Positions 46,320 through 56,952 of a DNA stretch of 64,000 nucleotides are shown here, piece by piece. The translations under genes and the position numbers were made by a program. How positions within the stretch are numbered: position 1 is the stretch's first letter; every line of letters begins with the position of its first letter. This DNA comes from Kudoa neothunni (lineage: Eukaryota > Cnidaria): contig OZ199839.1 in assembly GCA_964304625.1 (NCBI GenBank), positions 11,904,001-11,968,000 on the forward strand, read 5' to 3'. A model generated the notes under the pieces. It had not been told where the DNA came from, ran no database searches, and was given only the letters and a program-made list of their open reading frames with translations.

Positions 46320-47580
46320 TTCTCAGGAGACACCCCTACAGTCACGACGAAATTGTCGACGTTTACGCCTTTCACAAGAAACCGACGAGCAAAAAGAACG
46401 AATACAAGAAGCAAATAGAGTAAGCAATAGAAATCGACATGTACGTGAGACGACTCAACAGAGTCCTGCAGTGTCACCTATAAATGAGCACAGCACAAGA
46501 TCAGACAGTAAATTTGTATCTGAACCTTACTACATTCCTGTTCTATCAGGTCAACAAACGCGAAGTATGTCTGATGATACTTGGAATATGGTCGCTTTGC
46601 ATTACGACCTCTGCTACAACATGGGAATGAAATGAATATTACAATTGGAAAAATGTCGAAAACTTTCCAGAAAGGCCGTGCTAAGAAATGAATAAACGAA
46701 TTTTCGGGTATGTGTTGTTCCGGCGGTAATGTTATTTTTGATACACTACCTGATTCATCTCATTTTCTATAAAGACTCCGGAATTTCAAGAAACTTGCTA
46801 CAAAATATCCGAAAATACAACTGCACTTTCCAGATGACATCTTTTGGAGCGAACGTAATTTGTAGGGACAGATTCATGCCTACTTTACTTTTAAGGTTCA
46901 CGGTCGAATGTGTCATCGAATTGAATCGCTATTGACTTCTGAAAATGAGCAACGAAATTCTTGAGATTATATTTCATACAAAACATGTATTTTCAAGCTC
47001 AAAATCGATCCAACATGTATCTCTAGCATAGGCATAATATTATTTTAGCGCTTCAAGATATGTATGTTACACAGACACACTAGCTACATCCACAGTTTTA
47101 GGCATGACTTAGAAATGCACCCGTCTTCTGATTTTGATATAATTATAAACTCTGATAAGCTTCCACAGGGAGAAAATGAGAGAAAATACAACTCTCCAAC
47201 CTGAAATGAGGTGGCCATCGCAATGGCGGATGAGCAGCATTGTACGAGGGATATTGTTTTGAGGAGTACAAACAACAAACTTCAGAGAATAAGCGAAACA
47301 CACAGATCGCATTATGTATTGCAATATCCATTAACTAATGTCTATGGTCAAGATGATTACCATTTTCATATTCTACAGATTGACGCAAACGAAAGTGCTA
47401 CAGGTAAGGATTTATATTCTTTTTATTTTATGGAAAAGGAAAATAGTTTTAACATGCTTCGTCACTTGGGGTTATTATTCCTACAATATGCTGTAGGTAT
47501 GTTTGGAAGATGGAATCAGAGAGACTTTGTTTTATCAGAGCGAAACAAGATTAACTTCGTGTTGAATCTTGCATCAATTT
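46320..47580 (+). pseudogene. Helitron Rep/helicase N-terminal region (Helitron_like_N), degenerate
   Basis: Pieces in several frames are collinear with the N-terminal domain of animal Helitron proteins. They are an arginine-rich lead (RRNCRRLRLSQETDEQKE), SHF...NIRKYNCTFQMTSFGAN (family: NIRxYNxxFxFTSFGAN), FKVHGRMCHRIESLL (FxxxGQVYHRIGSLLP), and then an ORF (47211-47582) with RDIVLRSTNNKLQRISETHR and LQYPLTNVYGQDDYH (RDIVLxxxxGxLQRIxETHRSYDxLQYPLxFPxGEDGYH). Rep and helicase domains are absent to the right, where a gypsy element follows. It is not functional. Confidence 0.75.
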
Positions 47581-47749
47581 AATTGATAGCATCAGCAGCG
47601 ACGGTGAAATAAATGGGCGGGATGATTGTACATTTCGCCGTCGACTTTCGCTTTCGTAGGTTCACCACGCTATATAAACGAGAGGATACAGCTTGTCATG
47701 ACCTACTTTTGATGTTTTGGAGGATAACATTCGAGTGCAATCCCTTTTA

Positions 47750-47857
47750 TGTTATGTTAGTAGATTAGTACACGGGATTAACAAATCATTAGCTGGGGAG
47801 CGCAATTATTATTGTCGTTGTTATTGTTGCTTTTAGTGTCTCTTTCTTGCGTTCGCA
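47750..47857 (+). repeat. Left LTR of the gypsy element
   Basis: Begins TGTTATGTTAGTAGATTAG and ends CGTTCGCA. It includes ATTAGCTGGGG and a TTATTGTTG tract, all mirrored in the right LTR. Confidence 0.8.
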
Positions 47858-48756
47858 ATACTGGCGACGAGGATTCTTACAAACCTACATATGTTTTTGC
47901 CTAATAAGTAATAAGGTGGGTTGGATTTGCTTCATGGGACGGTTTTCATGCTTTGTTGAGACCAATGGAGTTGAAACGGAAAGACAGAATAGCCTGTTAC
48001 TTTCTATCATGCATGTTCCAACTTATGGAACGCTGAAAACTTTAAACATCCCGATGAAACTAACAATACCTGAAATTACTAATTAGATGAGCGAACACTT
48101 CGATACTAAGACTCTTGTTATTTTGGAACGGTTCACTTTCTGGAAAACCGAACAAGATGACAATGAATCTGTCACTGAATATATTATAAAATTACGAAGA
48201 ATGCGTGCAAAATGTGAGTTAGGCTCATTCTTGAAGGAGGCTCTCAGGGATAAATTTGTTGGAGGACTTAAGAGTGAATTAGCAAACGCACAGAAATTAC
48301 TCCTTACGGACTAGAATGTAATATTAGGAAGAGCTAATGAACAAGCTTCTGTCCAAGAAGCAGCAATGTTACAGCAGCGAAAGATGCTGAATGAAAATGT
48401 TGGAAAAATTTACAATAGAAAAACTGGTGGTAATCGAGAGAAAAATGATGAAATTTCACCAAAATGTTACAGATGCAGCGTACCCAACGATCCCAAGAAA
48501 TGCAAATTTATGGACGTAAATTATTACAATCGTGGGAAGACAGGCCACATAAATGGAACCTGCAGGAAGCGAACTACAACTATGAATGTTAAAACAGTTA
48601 TTATAAGTGACAAAAATGAAAAATATTTGAATGAAATGAACCAAGTGACGCCTTTATTTATGCGGATTATAATAAACGCAATATTTGTCAAACTGGAGAT
48701 CGATACAGATCCTCTGTTACTTTATTGGGCTGAAATTTGGTCTAAGCCCACCTAAG

Positions 48757-49735
48757 CCTCAATAAAATAATGCTTATATTTATTATAAAAAACACATTTT
48801 AGAAAAATCACAACAAAACGCTAATAAGAATTTTTTGATTGTAGATTGATTTTTAGAGATTGTATGAAACCACTCCCATAAGTCATATTGATTTTTTCTT
48901 CTCCATTGAAATTCACCGAGAAATTCATTAATGACATCCATACGAACAGTTCCATCCTCATTAACCGATGATGTTCTATTTCTGGGAGATATTCGATATT
49001 TTATGGCACCCCAAGTGCCCTCAATATATTGGTGTGATCTCCCGAAACACTATCTATATTCTATACTGTGGTAAACAGTGAGATGAGTGTAGAAATTATG
49101 GAGTGTGGCGTAGCTTTTGGAACAGTCAGTGATGATAATTGAGCCTGGTTAACCATAGGTTTTTATTCTTTTTATTAAAGTTTCAGTAGTTCTATCAGGG
49201 ACCTCCACTAGAAACACTCTTCTTTCGGGTGTCCTTTCAACACCTCCAGGAACCCGTGCTCCATTAACACCATGACCTTTGTTTATGCTTTATTTTTACC
49301 AAACTTGGTCTCATCAATTTCTACGACTGTATTTTCTTCCTCGAATTCATAAGCTATCGGCCATCATTTGTTTAAGATAGTGGGAATAGTTAGTGATCGT
49401 TTTGAGAGGAGTGGCAAGTAATAGTGATCAAGTTAAGAGTTTTTACACCCACTAACCAATAATAAGCCAACTCCATGAAATCATTAACTTTGAATTTCAT
49501 ATTTTTGAAGATCGTACAGTCAAAAATAGAGACTTCTTTCCGGCAAAACATTGCACAACAACACCAATTTTTTCCGTGGATCGAAAATCTGATCCACCAC
49601 ATTTACTTCAATTAATAGGCTCTTCAAGAATGCCCTGTTCAATGAGATAATTGATGGAAATTTTTCCCTTCACTACAAATTTTATTGAATGTCTTTCTTG
49701 GTGCAATCATTGTTGTATGGTTGTTTGTAAATAAG
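48757..49735 (-). pseudogene. Merlin/ISXO2 transposase copy inside the gypsy element
   Basis: On the minus strand, 49602-49390 reads HGKNWCCCAMFCRKEVSIFD then NDFMELAYYWLVGV, the zinc-ribbon end and YYW block of the family. Further left, in changing frames, are the EIDETKFGK-like catalytic D block, the WGAIK and YRISPRNRT stretches and the C-terminal FLGEFQWRRK. Many stops. The DNA sits between the gypsy protease and reverse transcriptase regions and is homologous to 49870-50110 and 55.7-56.6 kb. Confidence 0.7.
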
Positions 49736-49869
49736 GGCTTAATCCTTATATATTGTGTTGGTGAGTATATAATCCTCATGTTGCGGAATTAGTGTTAGTT
49801 GCGGTAAACAAACGATTAGCCCCACTGTTAATCTCGACAATGTTATAGGATTATTTGGTGACGGATATC

Positions 49870-50110
49870 AAATGTGATCCTGGACCTTCACTAGAAACAT
49901 TCTTCTTTCGGATGTCCTTTCGACACCTCCATGAACTCATGCTGCATTAACACCATGAGCTTTGTTATGCTTTATTTTGATCAAACTTGGACTCATCAAT
50001 TTCTACGACTGTATTTTCTCCTCCAATTATAATGTTGTCGAATCCTAAACTATCGACCATCATTTGTCTAAGATAATGAGAATAGTTAGTGATAGTTTGA
50101 GAAGAGTGGC
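49870..50110 (-). pseudogene. Second Merlin/ISXO2 fragment inside the gypsy element
   Basis: It reads GHSSQTITNYSHYLRQMMVD then VVEIDESKF on the minus strand, with the first catalytic aspartate preserved. It is clearly homologous to about 49200-49440 but diverged, so this is either a second insertion next to the first or an old duplication. Confidence 0.65.
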
Positions 50111-52867
50111 CATTAGAGATCATGAAGTTAGAAACGAAAGAAATTGGAAGCTTGTTGAAAAAATACCATAAATTATTTTGGAACGAACTTGGATGTTTCA
50201 ATGGAACAAAAACTGCAATATCACTGAAACCTATTACATCGCCTATTTTTTGTAAGCACCGAAGAGTATCTCTTATAAGAAAGAAATGGATTCAACAGAA
50301 CTCGATAGACTGGTAGAGGCTGGCATATTGAAAGCTATCAGATTCAACAGATGGGCCACAACTATAGTTGCTGCTGAAAAGATAGGTGGTGGAGTAAGAA
50401 TTTGTGCTGATTTTTCTGTCACATTGAACCCTCATCTAAATGTGGATATATATCCACTACCTACAATAGAAGACATCATGTCTACTATTGCCGGTGGAGG
50501 GTCGTTTAGTGTTATTGACTTAGCAAATGCTTATCTTCAAATGGATTTTGAGAATACTTCAAAGGAGTTTTTGAAGATCGCAACACATAAAGGACTGTTT
50601 GAATATCAGAGGCTTCCTTTTGGGGTTGGCGTCAGCCCCTGCAATTTGACAAAGAACAATGGATATACTATTGAATGGTATATCAGATGTTCAATGTTAT
50701 TTGGATGACATTATTGTTACGGGGAAAACGAGGAATGAACACTTGAGAACGTTAGATAAGGTGCTGAATATATTTCAGCAGCATGGTCTTCGCCTGAACA
50801 AAGAGAAATGTGCTTTCCTTAACGAATCTATTGAATATTGCAGATACAATGTTTCCAGAAAAGGCCTAATGAAAAGTTAAATGGTGTGGAAGAAGTAATA
50901 AGGATGCAAAAACCTTCTAATAAAACAGACATAAGGATATTCTATGGAATGCTAAATTATTATAGGAAATTTATTCCAAATTTTTCTTCCATACCCAATT
51001 CCTGTATAACTTGCTGAAGAAAGAAAATGAGTTTACTTTCGAATAAAAATATGCTAGTCTATTTTGATCCATCTCTAAAATTATTATTGACAACAGACGC
51101 TTCTGGCAGTGGTGTTGGTGCAGTACTATCCCATGTTATGGACGATAACCTTGTGAGACCTATCTCATTTATTTCTAGAAGCCTATCAAAAAGAGAGGAA
51201 AATTGTTCCACGATCGAAAAAGAAGGATTAGCGATTATATGAGCAATTCAGAAGTTCCATCATTACCTGGAGGGAAGATGATTCACCTTGTTAACTGAAC
51301 ATAAGCCATTATTAATCCTAAAAATGGGATACCGAAGACAGCAGCGGCTAGAATCCAAAGGTGGGCAGTCATTATCTGGATACTTGTTTGAAATCAAATA
51401 TCGAGCCGGGTCTGAAAATAATCCTGGTGATTGTTTTCCTCGCCTTTTTATGAGAAAGAAGGACTCTAATGAAGAATTTGAAGTGACAATTGATATGATT
51501 GATAAATTGGCTGTTAAAAAAATTTTAAAACATGGACACTTCTCCACTTTACGCTTGAAGAACTGACGAGAGAAACAATGGAAGATGAAATTCTAAGTAG
51601 TGTTATTAGTCATTTCAAGAATGGATAGAAAAGCAAAATTCCAATCGGATTGGAACAATTCAAAAGGAGGAAAAATAAGATATCGTTTTTGAATGGATCA
51701 TTGCTACTTGGCGGACGGATTATCATACCCACATCACTCCAAAGTATAGTGTTGAAGGAATTGCATGCGGGGCATATGGGAATATCAAGAACCAAAGAAC
51801 TAGCGAGAAGTTATGTTTGGTGGCCTAACATAAACCGTGATATTAAAAGGGTAAACTTCAGCTGCCTCTCACGCCAGGAAGAAAAACGTAAAATGCCTAT
51901 TAAAAGCAAAGTACAGCAATAGGAGAATTGTTCACGTCCACTTGAAAGAGTATATTTCGATCTTACCGGTCCTATTAAAGGGTTGTATTTGCTTATAATG
52001 GTCGACGCTTATTCAAAATGGCCTGAAGTGATACCTATGAGTTCGCCAAATGGAGATAGAACTGTTTCTGTTATGAGGACCTTATTTTCACGTCTTGGTA
52101 ATCCTGAAACAACGGTGTCTGATAATTGTCCCAAATTTGTCCCCAAAGAAATGAGGGATTTTACTGCTAGCAATAACATCAGACATAAATTTATTTTAGC
52201 TTACCATCCATCTTCCGACGGACTGGCAGAAAGGTTTGTACAGACCTTCAAAGGATGCCTTGATAAATCTGATAGTGACATACAAAAAAGTATCGATCGG
52301 TTCCTGCTTCATCAAAGAAACACACTACACAGCACAACATCAATGGCGCAATCAATCTGTATGATGGGAAGGAGGCCAGGTAGTTTCTTCGACACGTTGA
52401 AGATCCAGCCAGGGAAACCAAGAATGAATAGAGAAAAGGGAACACGAGTACTAGAGCCCGGTGAAACTGTACTGATTCGAAATTTCTTGAAAGGCCCGAA
52501 ATGAATTAAGGGTAAAGTTCTTAGAGCGGTTGCACCCCTTACATATTTGGTGTTATCCAACGGACGAGAATTAAAAAGGCATATTGACCATTTGATAATG
52601 ATTCCATACACTGAACCAACTGATGAGATTGATGCAAGCCCTGTTGAAGAAGATATACATCAACAACAAATGCCAGTGGCCAATACTGAAGAACCAATTA
52701 TAGATTCTACGGCTGAGGAGGTGGAAAACCCTAATCTTACTGACGATGGTGTATCATCTGATAGCTAAGATGTAAATGAAGCAACCTTAAGAAGATCTAC
52801 AAGACAAGTAAAGAAACCAGGTTGATTTGACTTGTTTTACTTCTAAATAAACCTGGGAATGAAGAGA

Positions 52868-52974
52868 TGTTATGTTGGTAGATTAATACAGGAGATTAAC
52901 AAACCATTAGCTGGGGCGCAATTATTATTGTTGTTGTTATTGTTGCTTTGTGGTGTCTCTCCCTTACGTTCACA
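52868..52974 (+). repeat. Right LTR of the gypsy element
   Basis: Begins TGTTATGTTGGTAGATTAA and ends ACGTTCACA; counterpart of 47750-47857. Confidence 0.8.
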
Positions 52975-52989
52975 ATATCAAGTGCTTTA

Positions 52990-53950
52990 ATATCACCAAG
53001 TTAAACATAGCACCGATTACAAGAACCATTTGAAAGAAAAGTCTGCAGATCAGTTTGAATTAAAAGAAATATTTTATCTGAGAGTGAAATATGGATGACT
53101 GTATCAAAATATTGATGTGTATGAGGTATAGAGTGGAAGGATGGCTATACCAAGTTATATTGAAATGATTTATTTGCCACATTGTTGATGAATTGAAGTA
53201 AATGAGTTTCCGTTAAAGACTTTAGCTGATTTATAGGGAAAATTCGTTTCGAAATTAACAACGGCACATGTGATTGCACCTGACTTTTATCCTAACTATA
53301 AAAAGTTTGAATGTTTAAAGTGGATTACACATAATGATGAAGTTAATAATGCAGTTATATGTATATTTTCGACAAATTTTGATTTTTTCAAAATAAAACT
53401 TTAATATGTACGAGATAATAAATCCTTCTCTGATTCCATTCCTAGTAAACCTATCCTTTGTCGAAAAATAAGACTCATGGATACTATTGACACTTTTTTT
53501 CTCTCGTCGAACATCACTGGTATAGGGAGGAAATAAGAATTATTTAAACGAATCTGTTTATAAAATATATAATGATTCTCTAATTTATTGGGCTTATTCT
53601 AGCCATTCTAACCTCAAACATCTTGCAAGGTCAATTTATTCTATCCCAGTCCAGTGAGTTCTGCGGAATGTAAAAGACAAGCCTAAAAGGCTGGATTAAT
53701 GTCACATAAGATCAGTAATCGTTTAAACCAATGCCATTTTGAAAAGTTTGTTCTTCTCAGAAATTATGAATCCTCTGAATAATTATAATAGTTGTTGAAT
53801 CAGATTAAACGTTCGAAGGTTTTTTAAAGGCATTGCGTAAACCCGGCTGTTTCAATATGGAGTATCTAGGGTGGGACGCGGACAAATTTTATTGAACGTT
53901 ATACCACCCTGATTAATATGCAATTAGGAAATCTGAGAAAGTATCGATAA
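52990..53950. other. Unassigned region with coding-like scraps
   Basis: A 31-codon open stretch starting near 52999 (VKHSTDYKNHLKEKSADQFE, then LKEIFYLRVKYG) and later pieces such as FECLKWITHNDEVNNAVICI (about 53300-53370) read like protein but are short and in different frames. I could not assign them; a decayed transposase is likely. Confidence 0.3.
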
Positions 53951-55335
53951 TTGGATGATAAAGTTAAAATAATAAACTATGATGATATAAAAAATTTCGG
54001 TAGCTTGAATGCTAAACCCGTTGAGATATTTGAATTTAAATCGGCATCTTCCTTAAACAACATAATATTAAAAAATAGCAGTATTCTGGAAGATTATAAC
54101 AATGGGGACCTATATCACAACAGAGAAACCTTAAGAAAAAATAATTTCAACATATTAGATTCTAAGGTTAAGTAGTGGATTGAGCTAACCAGATCACGTA
54201 ATATCGAACTCTCTCAGGATGATATAATTAAAAAGTCTACGATTACTCATATAATGTTAAAACACAATTCTTAAAGTTGATAGAGGGTGGTACATGTTGG
54301 TTCTAAGGATTTTCTTCGAGAGTTGGGTGGAAAGTAACAAATTCATACGTAAATCCAAGAATGTTGTTCCTAAAATAATATCCGCTTGGAAAGATCAACT
54401 GTTAAAGTTGATTGGAAATTATGATCCAAAAGATATTTTTAGTTGGATGAAACTGGAATATTTTACCAGCAAAAGATAGTTAAAATATCATTTAAATTTA
54501 TATCTCCATATGAAATTTAATATATGGTTATGCATTTGAAATGGAGGAAAACTTGCACGGTTCTAGAAAATCTAGAGAGAGTAACAATTGTTGCGATCTA
54601 CTCGATGTCAGAAAAAAGACTCATTAATAATTCGCAATCATGAAACACCTTGATGCTTCCGTGAAATAAACGACCTCACACCTCCCTATTAAACTAACGT
54701 GAAGACTTTATTTTTTCAAAATATCTGATAGTATTATTGAAGCTAAAACTTCTCAATGTAAGGTAGGAATCATATGATCTGGTAAAAATTTCAAATCTTG
54801 AACTCTGGAATCCCCCACAAGGAACAACCAGCGTATTGCAACAATCAGATCAAGGAATTATTTAAGATTGTTAATACATTTACAAAAATCATCTGACGAG
54901 TTATTTGATCAATAAAGTTACTGTTAATATTATTAATATTTTTGATAACAATTCAAATAATGATCCTTCAGATTTACTTGAACATATGTACACGATGAAA
55001 GTAATGTGGAAATTAATGAGTGAAGAAACAATCGAAAACTATTTTAATAAATAATTCTTGTTAATAATTGTGGGTCAGGAGGTATTATCATTTCGACTGG
55101 AAGAAAATCCCTAGAAAAATCAAATTGAATGTGGGGTTAACATAGAAGAAACTATTTCATTTGAAGATCCAGAAGATAAATATGTTAACTCAATAAATAA
55201 TGAAGTCGACGCAATGAATGTATCCTTTACTCATGAAAATTATTAAAAACCATGCATCGTTTTTTCCATTAATGAAGTTATTGAGCATTTTAATAAACTG
55301 AGAGAAAATATTTTTGCTTATGACTTACTTATGTT
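53951..55335 (+). pseudogene. Tigger transposase remnant (Tigger copy D)
   Basis: The N-terminal ORF 53951-54175 contains SSLNNIILKNSSILEDYNNG, the CENP-B HTH (STVSRILKNKDKILEEY). Past one stop comes WIELTRSRNIELSQDDIIKK (family: WFxxARSRNIPVSGPILQEK). Next, 54294-54479 gives SAWKDQLLKLIGNYDPKDIF with the IFNADETG block altered to IFSWMKLEYF. The middle is lost, and the acidic tail (EETISFEDPEDKY, AxxVIEHFNKLREN-like) runs to about 55335. No inverted ends were recognised. Confidence 0.7.
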
Positions 55336-55712
55336 ATAAAATAAAACAAAATGGGACTCTTTCGTCTTTAAAATAAGTCACGGTTCGTAATGGAATGATT
55401 AGATAGCTGATTATTCTAAAAAATCTACATATTTTCGAATAATTATGATGTATTTATTCGATATTTGTTGTTTGTTGTTTAACATTCAGCTTTGTCAGAA
55501 TATCTACGAGTTATCATTAATATAAGAAAGAAAATGTAATTTTTGAATACAAAATACGACCGCGCGTCATTATTATCCATCCGGCATAATGTTCGTGCGA
55601 GCATGGATACTGTGTACCGCAGGAATACAATTTTAGGGATAGCTACCGAATATCGTTAAATCCGCGCGAATGATTTCCCCAAGATTTGTTAATAATTTTT
55701 GCTTGCAATGAG
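55336..55712. other. Intergenic, no gene seen
   Basis: AT-rich sequence with a slightly GC-richer patch (55560-55680); nothing supportable. Confidence 0.35.
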
Positions 55713-56560
55713 GATAACTCTATCTGTTATCTTATCAATATTTGTATCTTTAAAGCGCCATCTAACTGTGTAAAATGTAATGGAATTAGCCATTCTATAC
55801 ATCGAAAAAATTGGCGATGCTGCTCCAAAATATGCAGAACAGAAACATCCATTTTTGAGTAGATATTTTTCAGTAATATGAGAATTAAACTTCATGATTT
55901 TTTGGAGTTGTCATATTACTGGTTGGTGAGCGCAAAAAGCGTTAACCTGGACACAATTATCGGGCACTCTTATCAAACAATTAAGAAATATTGTCGCTAT
56001 CTTCGTCAGCTGGTAGCAGATAGTTTACGCTTTGAGGAAATAATTATTAAAGAAGAAAATATAATCGAAGACATTGATGAGTCAAAATTTGGCAATGTGG
56101 AGCATAACGAACGGCATGGGTTCTTGGAGGTGTAGAAAGGACATCAGAAGGAAAGATATTTTTGGGGGAAATTCCTGACAAAACCGCCGACACTCTTAAA
56201 CAAAACGTTAAAACTTTCGTTTACCTGGTTTGATTATTATAACAGATTGCTTCAAAAGTTATGGAATACTAAATAATTTCTTCACTCATCTCCCCGTAAA
56301 TCACAGTATAGAATATGTGGATAGTACCACAGAGGCTCATACAAATACCATGGACGGAACCTAGGATGCTATCAAATAGAAAATATCACCGAGGAACAGA
56401 ACATCTTCGGTTAATGAAGATGTTTTTGTCAGTGTGGATGGATGGTATCAATCAATTTATTGGTGAATTTCAATGGGGATGAAAATTCAATCTCGGTTTA
56501 TGGGATGGTTTTATATCCTCGATAAAACAACTTTAATTTACTATCATTTAGATTTGTATT
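55713..56560 (+). pseudogene. Merlin/ISXO2 transposase with zinc ribbon, frameshifted
   Basis: Blocks in order are a zinc-ribbon piece CVKCNGI and HRKNWRCCSKICRTETSIFE, then MRIKLHDFLELSYYWLVS, TIIGHSYQTIKKYCRYLRQL and EDIDESKFG (first catalytic D). After a frame change come GGVERTSEGKIFLGEIPDKT and LIITDCFKSYGIL (second D). NHSIEYVDSTTEAHTNTMDG follows, where the family has HTNTIEGTW: the catalytic glutamate is read as D. RNRTSSVNEDVF and FIGEFQWG close the protein. It has three or more frame breaks and is therefore inactive. It is the most complete Merlin coding copy here. Confidence 0.75.
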
Positions 56561-56952
56561 TGAATGTTTTTGGTAGTTTTTTTCTATTGCGCTAATCTTA
56601 TGTTAATTTAATGTTAGGGGGGTTTATATAAAAGTTCAGCCTAATTTTTAATATAAACAAAAATTTCATAGTATTAAATGAGTGTTGTTAAAATGGTCAT
56701 TAATTAAGGCATTAACACCAGCTGTACCAACTGTTATCCCTATAATTGATAAGTAATAATAATTTTACATTAGCAATAATTAGTTATCGAAATTTTTTTA
56801 ACATTAATTTAATCAAAATTTTTTATTATTCAAATAACATAATAGGCCATTGAAACACATTTCTATACAGAACACACTAATACTACTATTAAAATAAATA
56901 TTTCTAAATTACTACGTAACTTGGTTCTGTATGGAATATAATCGCACTACTA
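56561..56952. other. Intergenic, 3' flank of the coiled-coil gene
   Basis: AT-rich. Any polyadenylation signal for the gene at 56953 would lie here; AATAAA-like words are too common in this composition to be diagnostic. Confidence 0.35.

Larger units (their letters stand above)
47750..52974 (+). mobile_element. Ty3/gypsy LTR retrotransposon with both LTRs, carrying nested Merlin DNA
   Basis: The element has short LTRs at 47750-47857 and 52868-52974, a primer-binding-like ACTGGCGACGAGG after the left one and a purine-rich GGGAATGAAGAGA before the right one. Parts in order are gag with zinc knuckle (about 48.1-48.7 kb), the start of a protease region, reverse transcriptase and RNase H (about 50.1-51.5 kb) and integrase with HHCC-type region and rve core (about 51.6-52.5 kb). 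About 1.35 kb of Merlin DNA interrupts it between the protease and reverse transcriptase regions. It is broken in many places. The two LTRs differ at a dozen or so positions, so it is an old copy. Confidence 0.85.

Noticed and set aside
52248-52611. Minus-strand ORFs over the integrase region
   Set aside because: Shadows of the plus-strand integrase.
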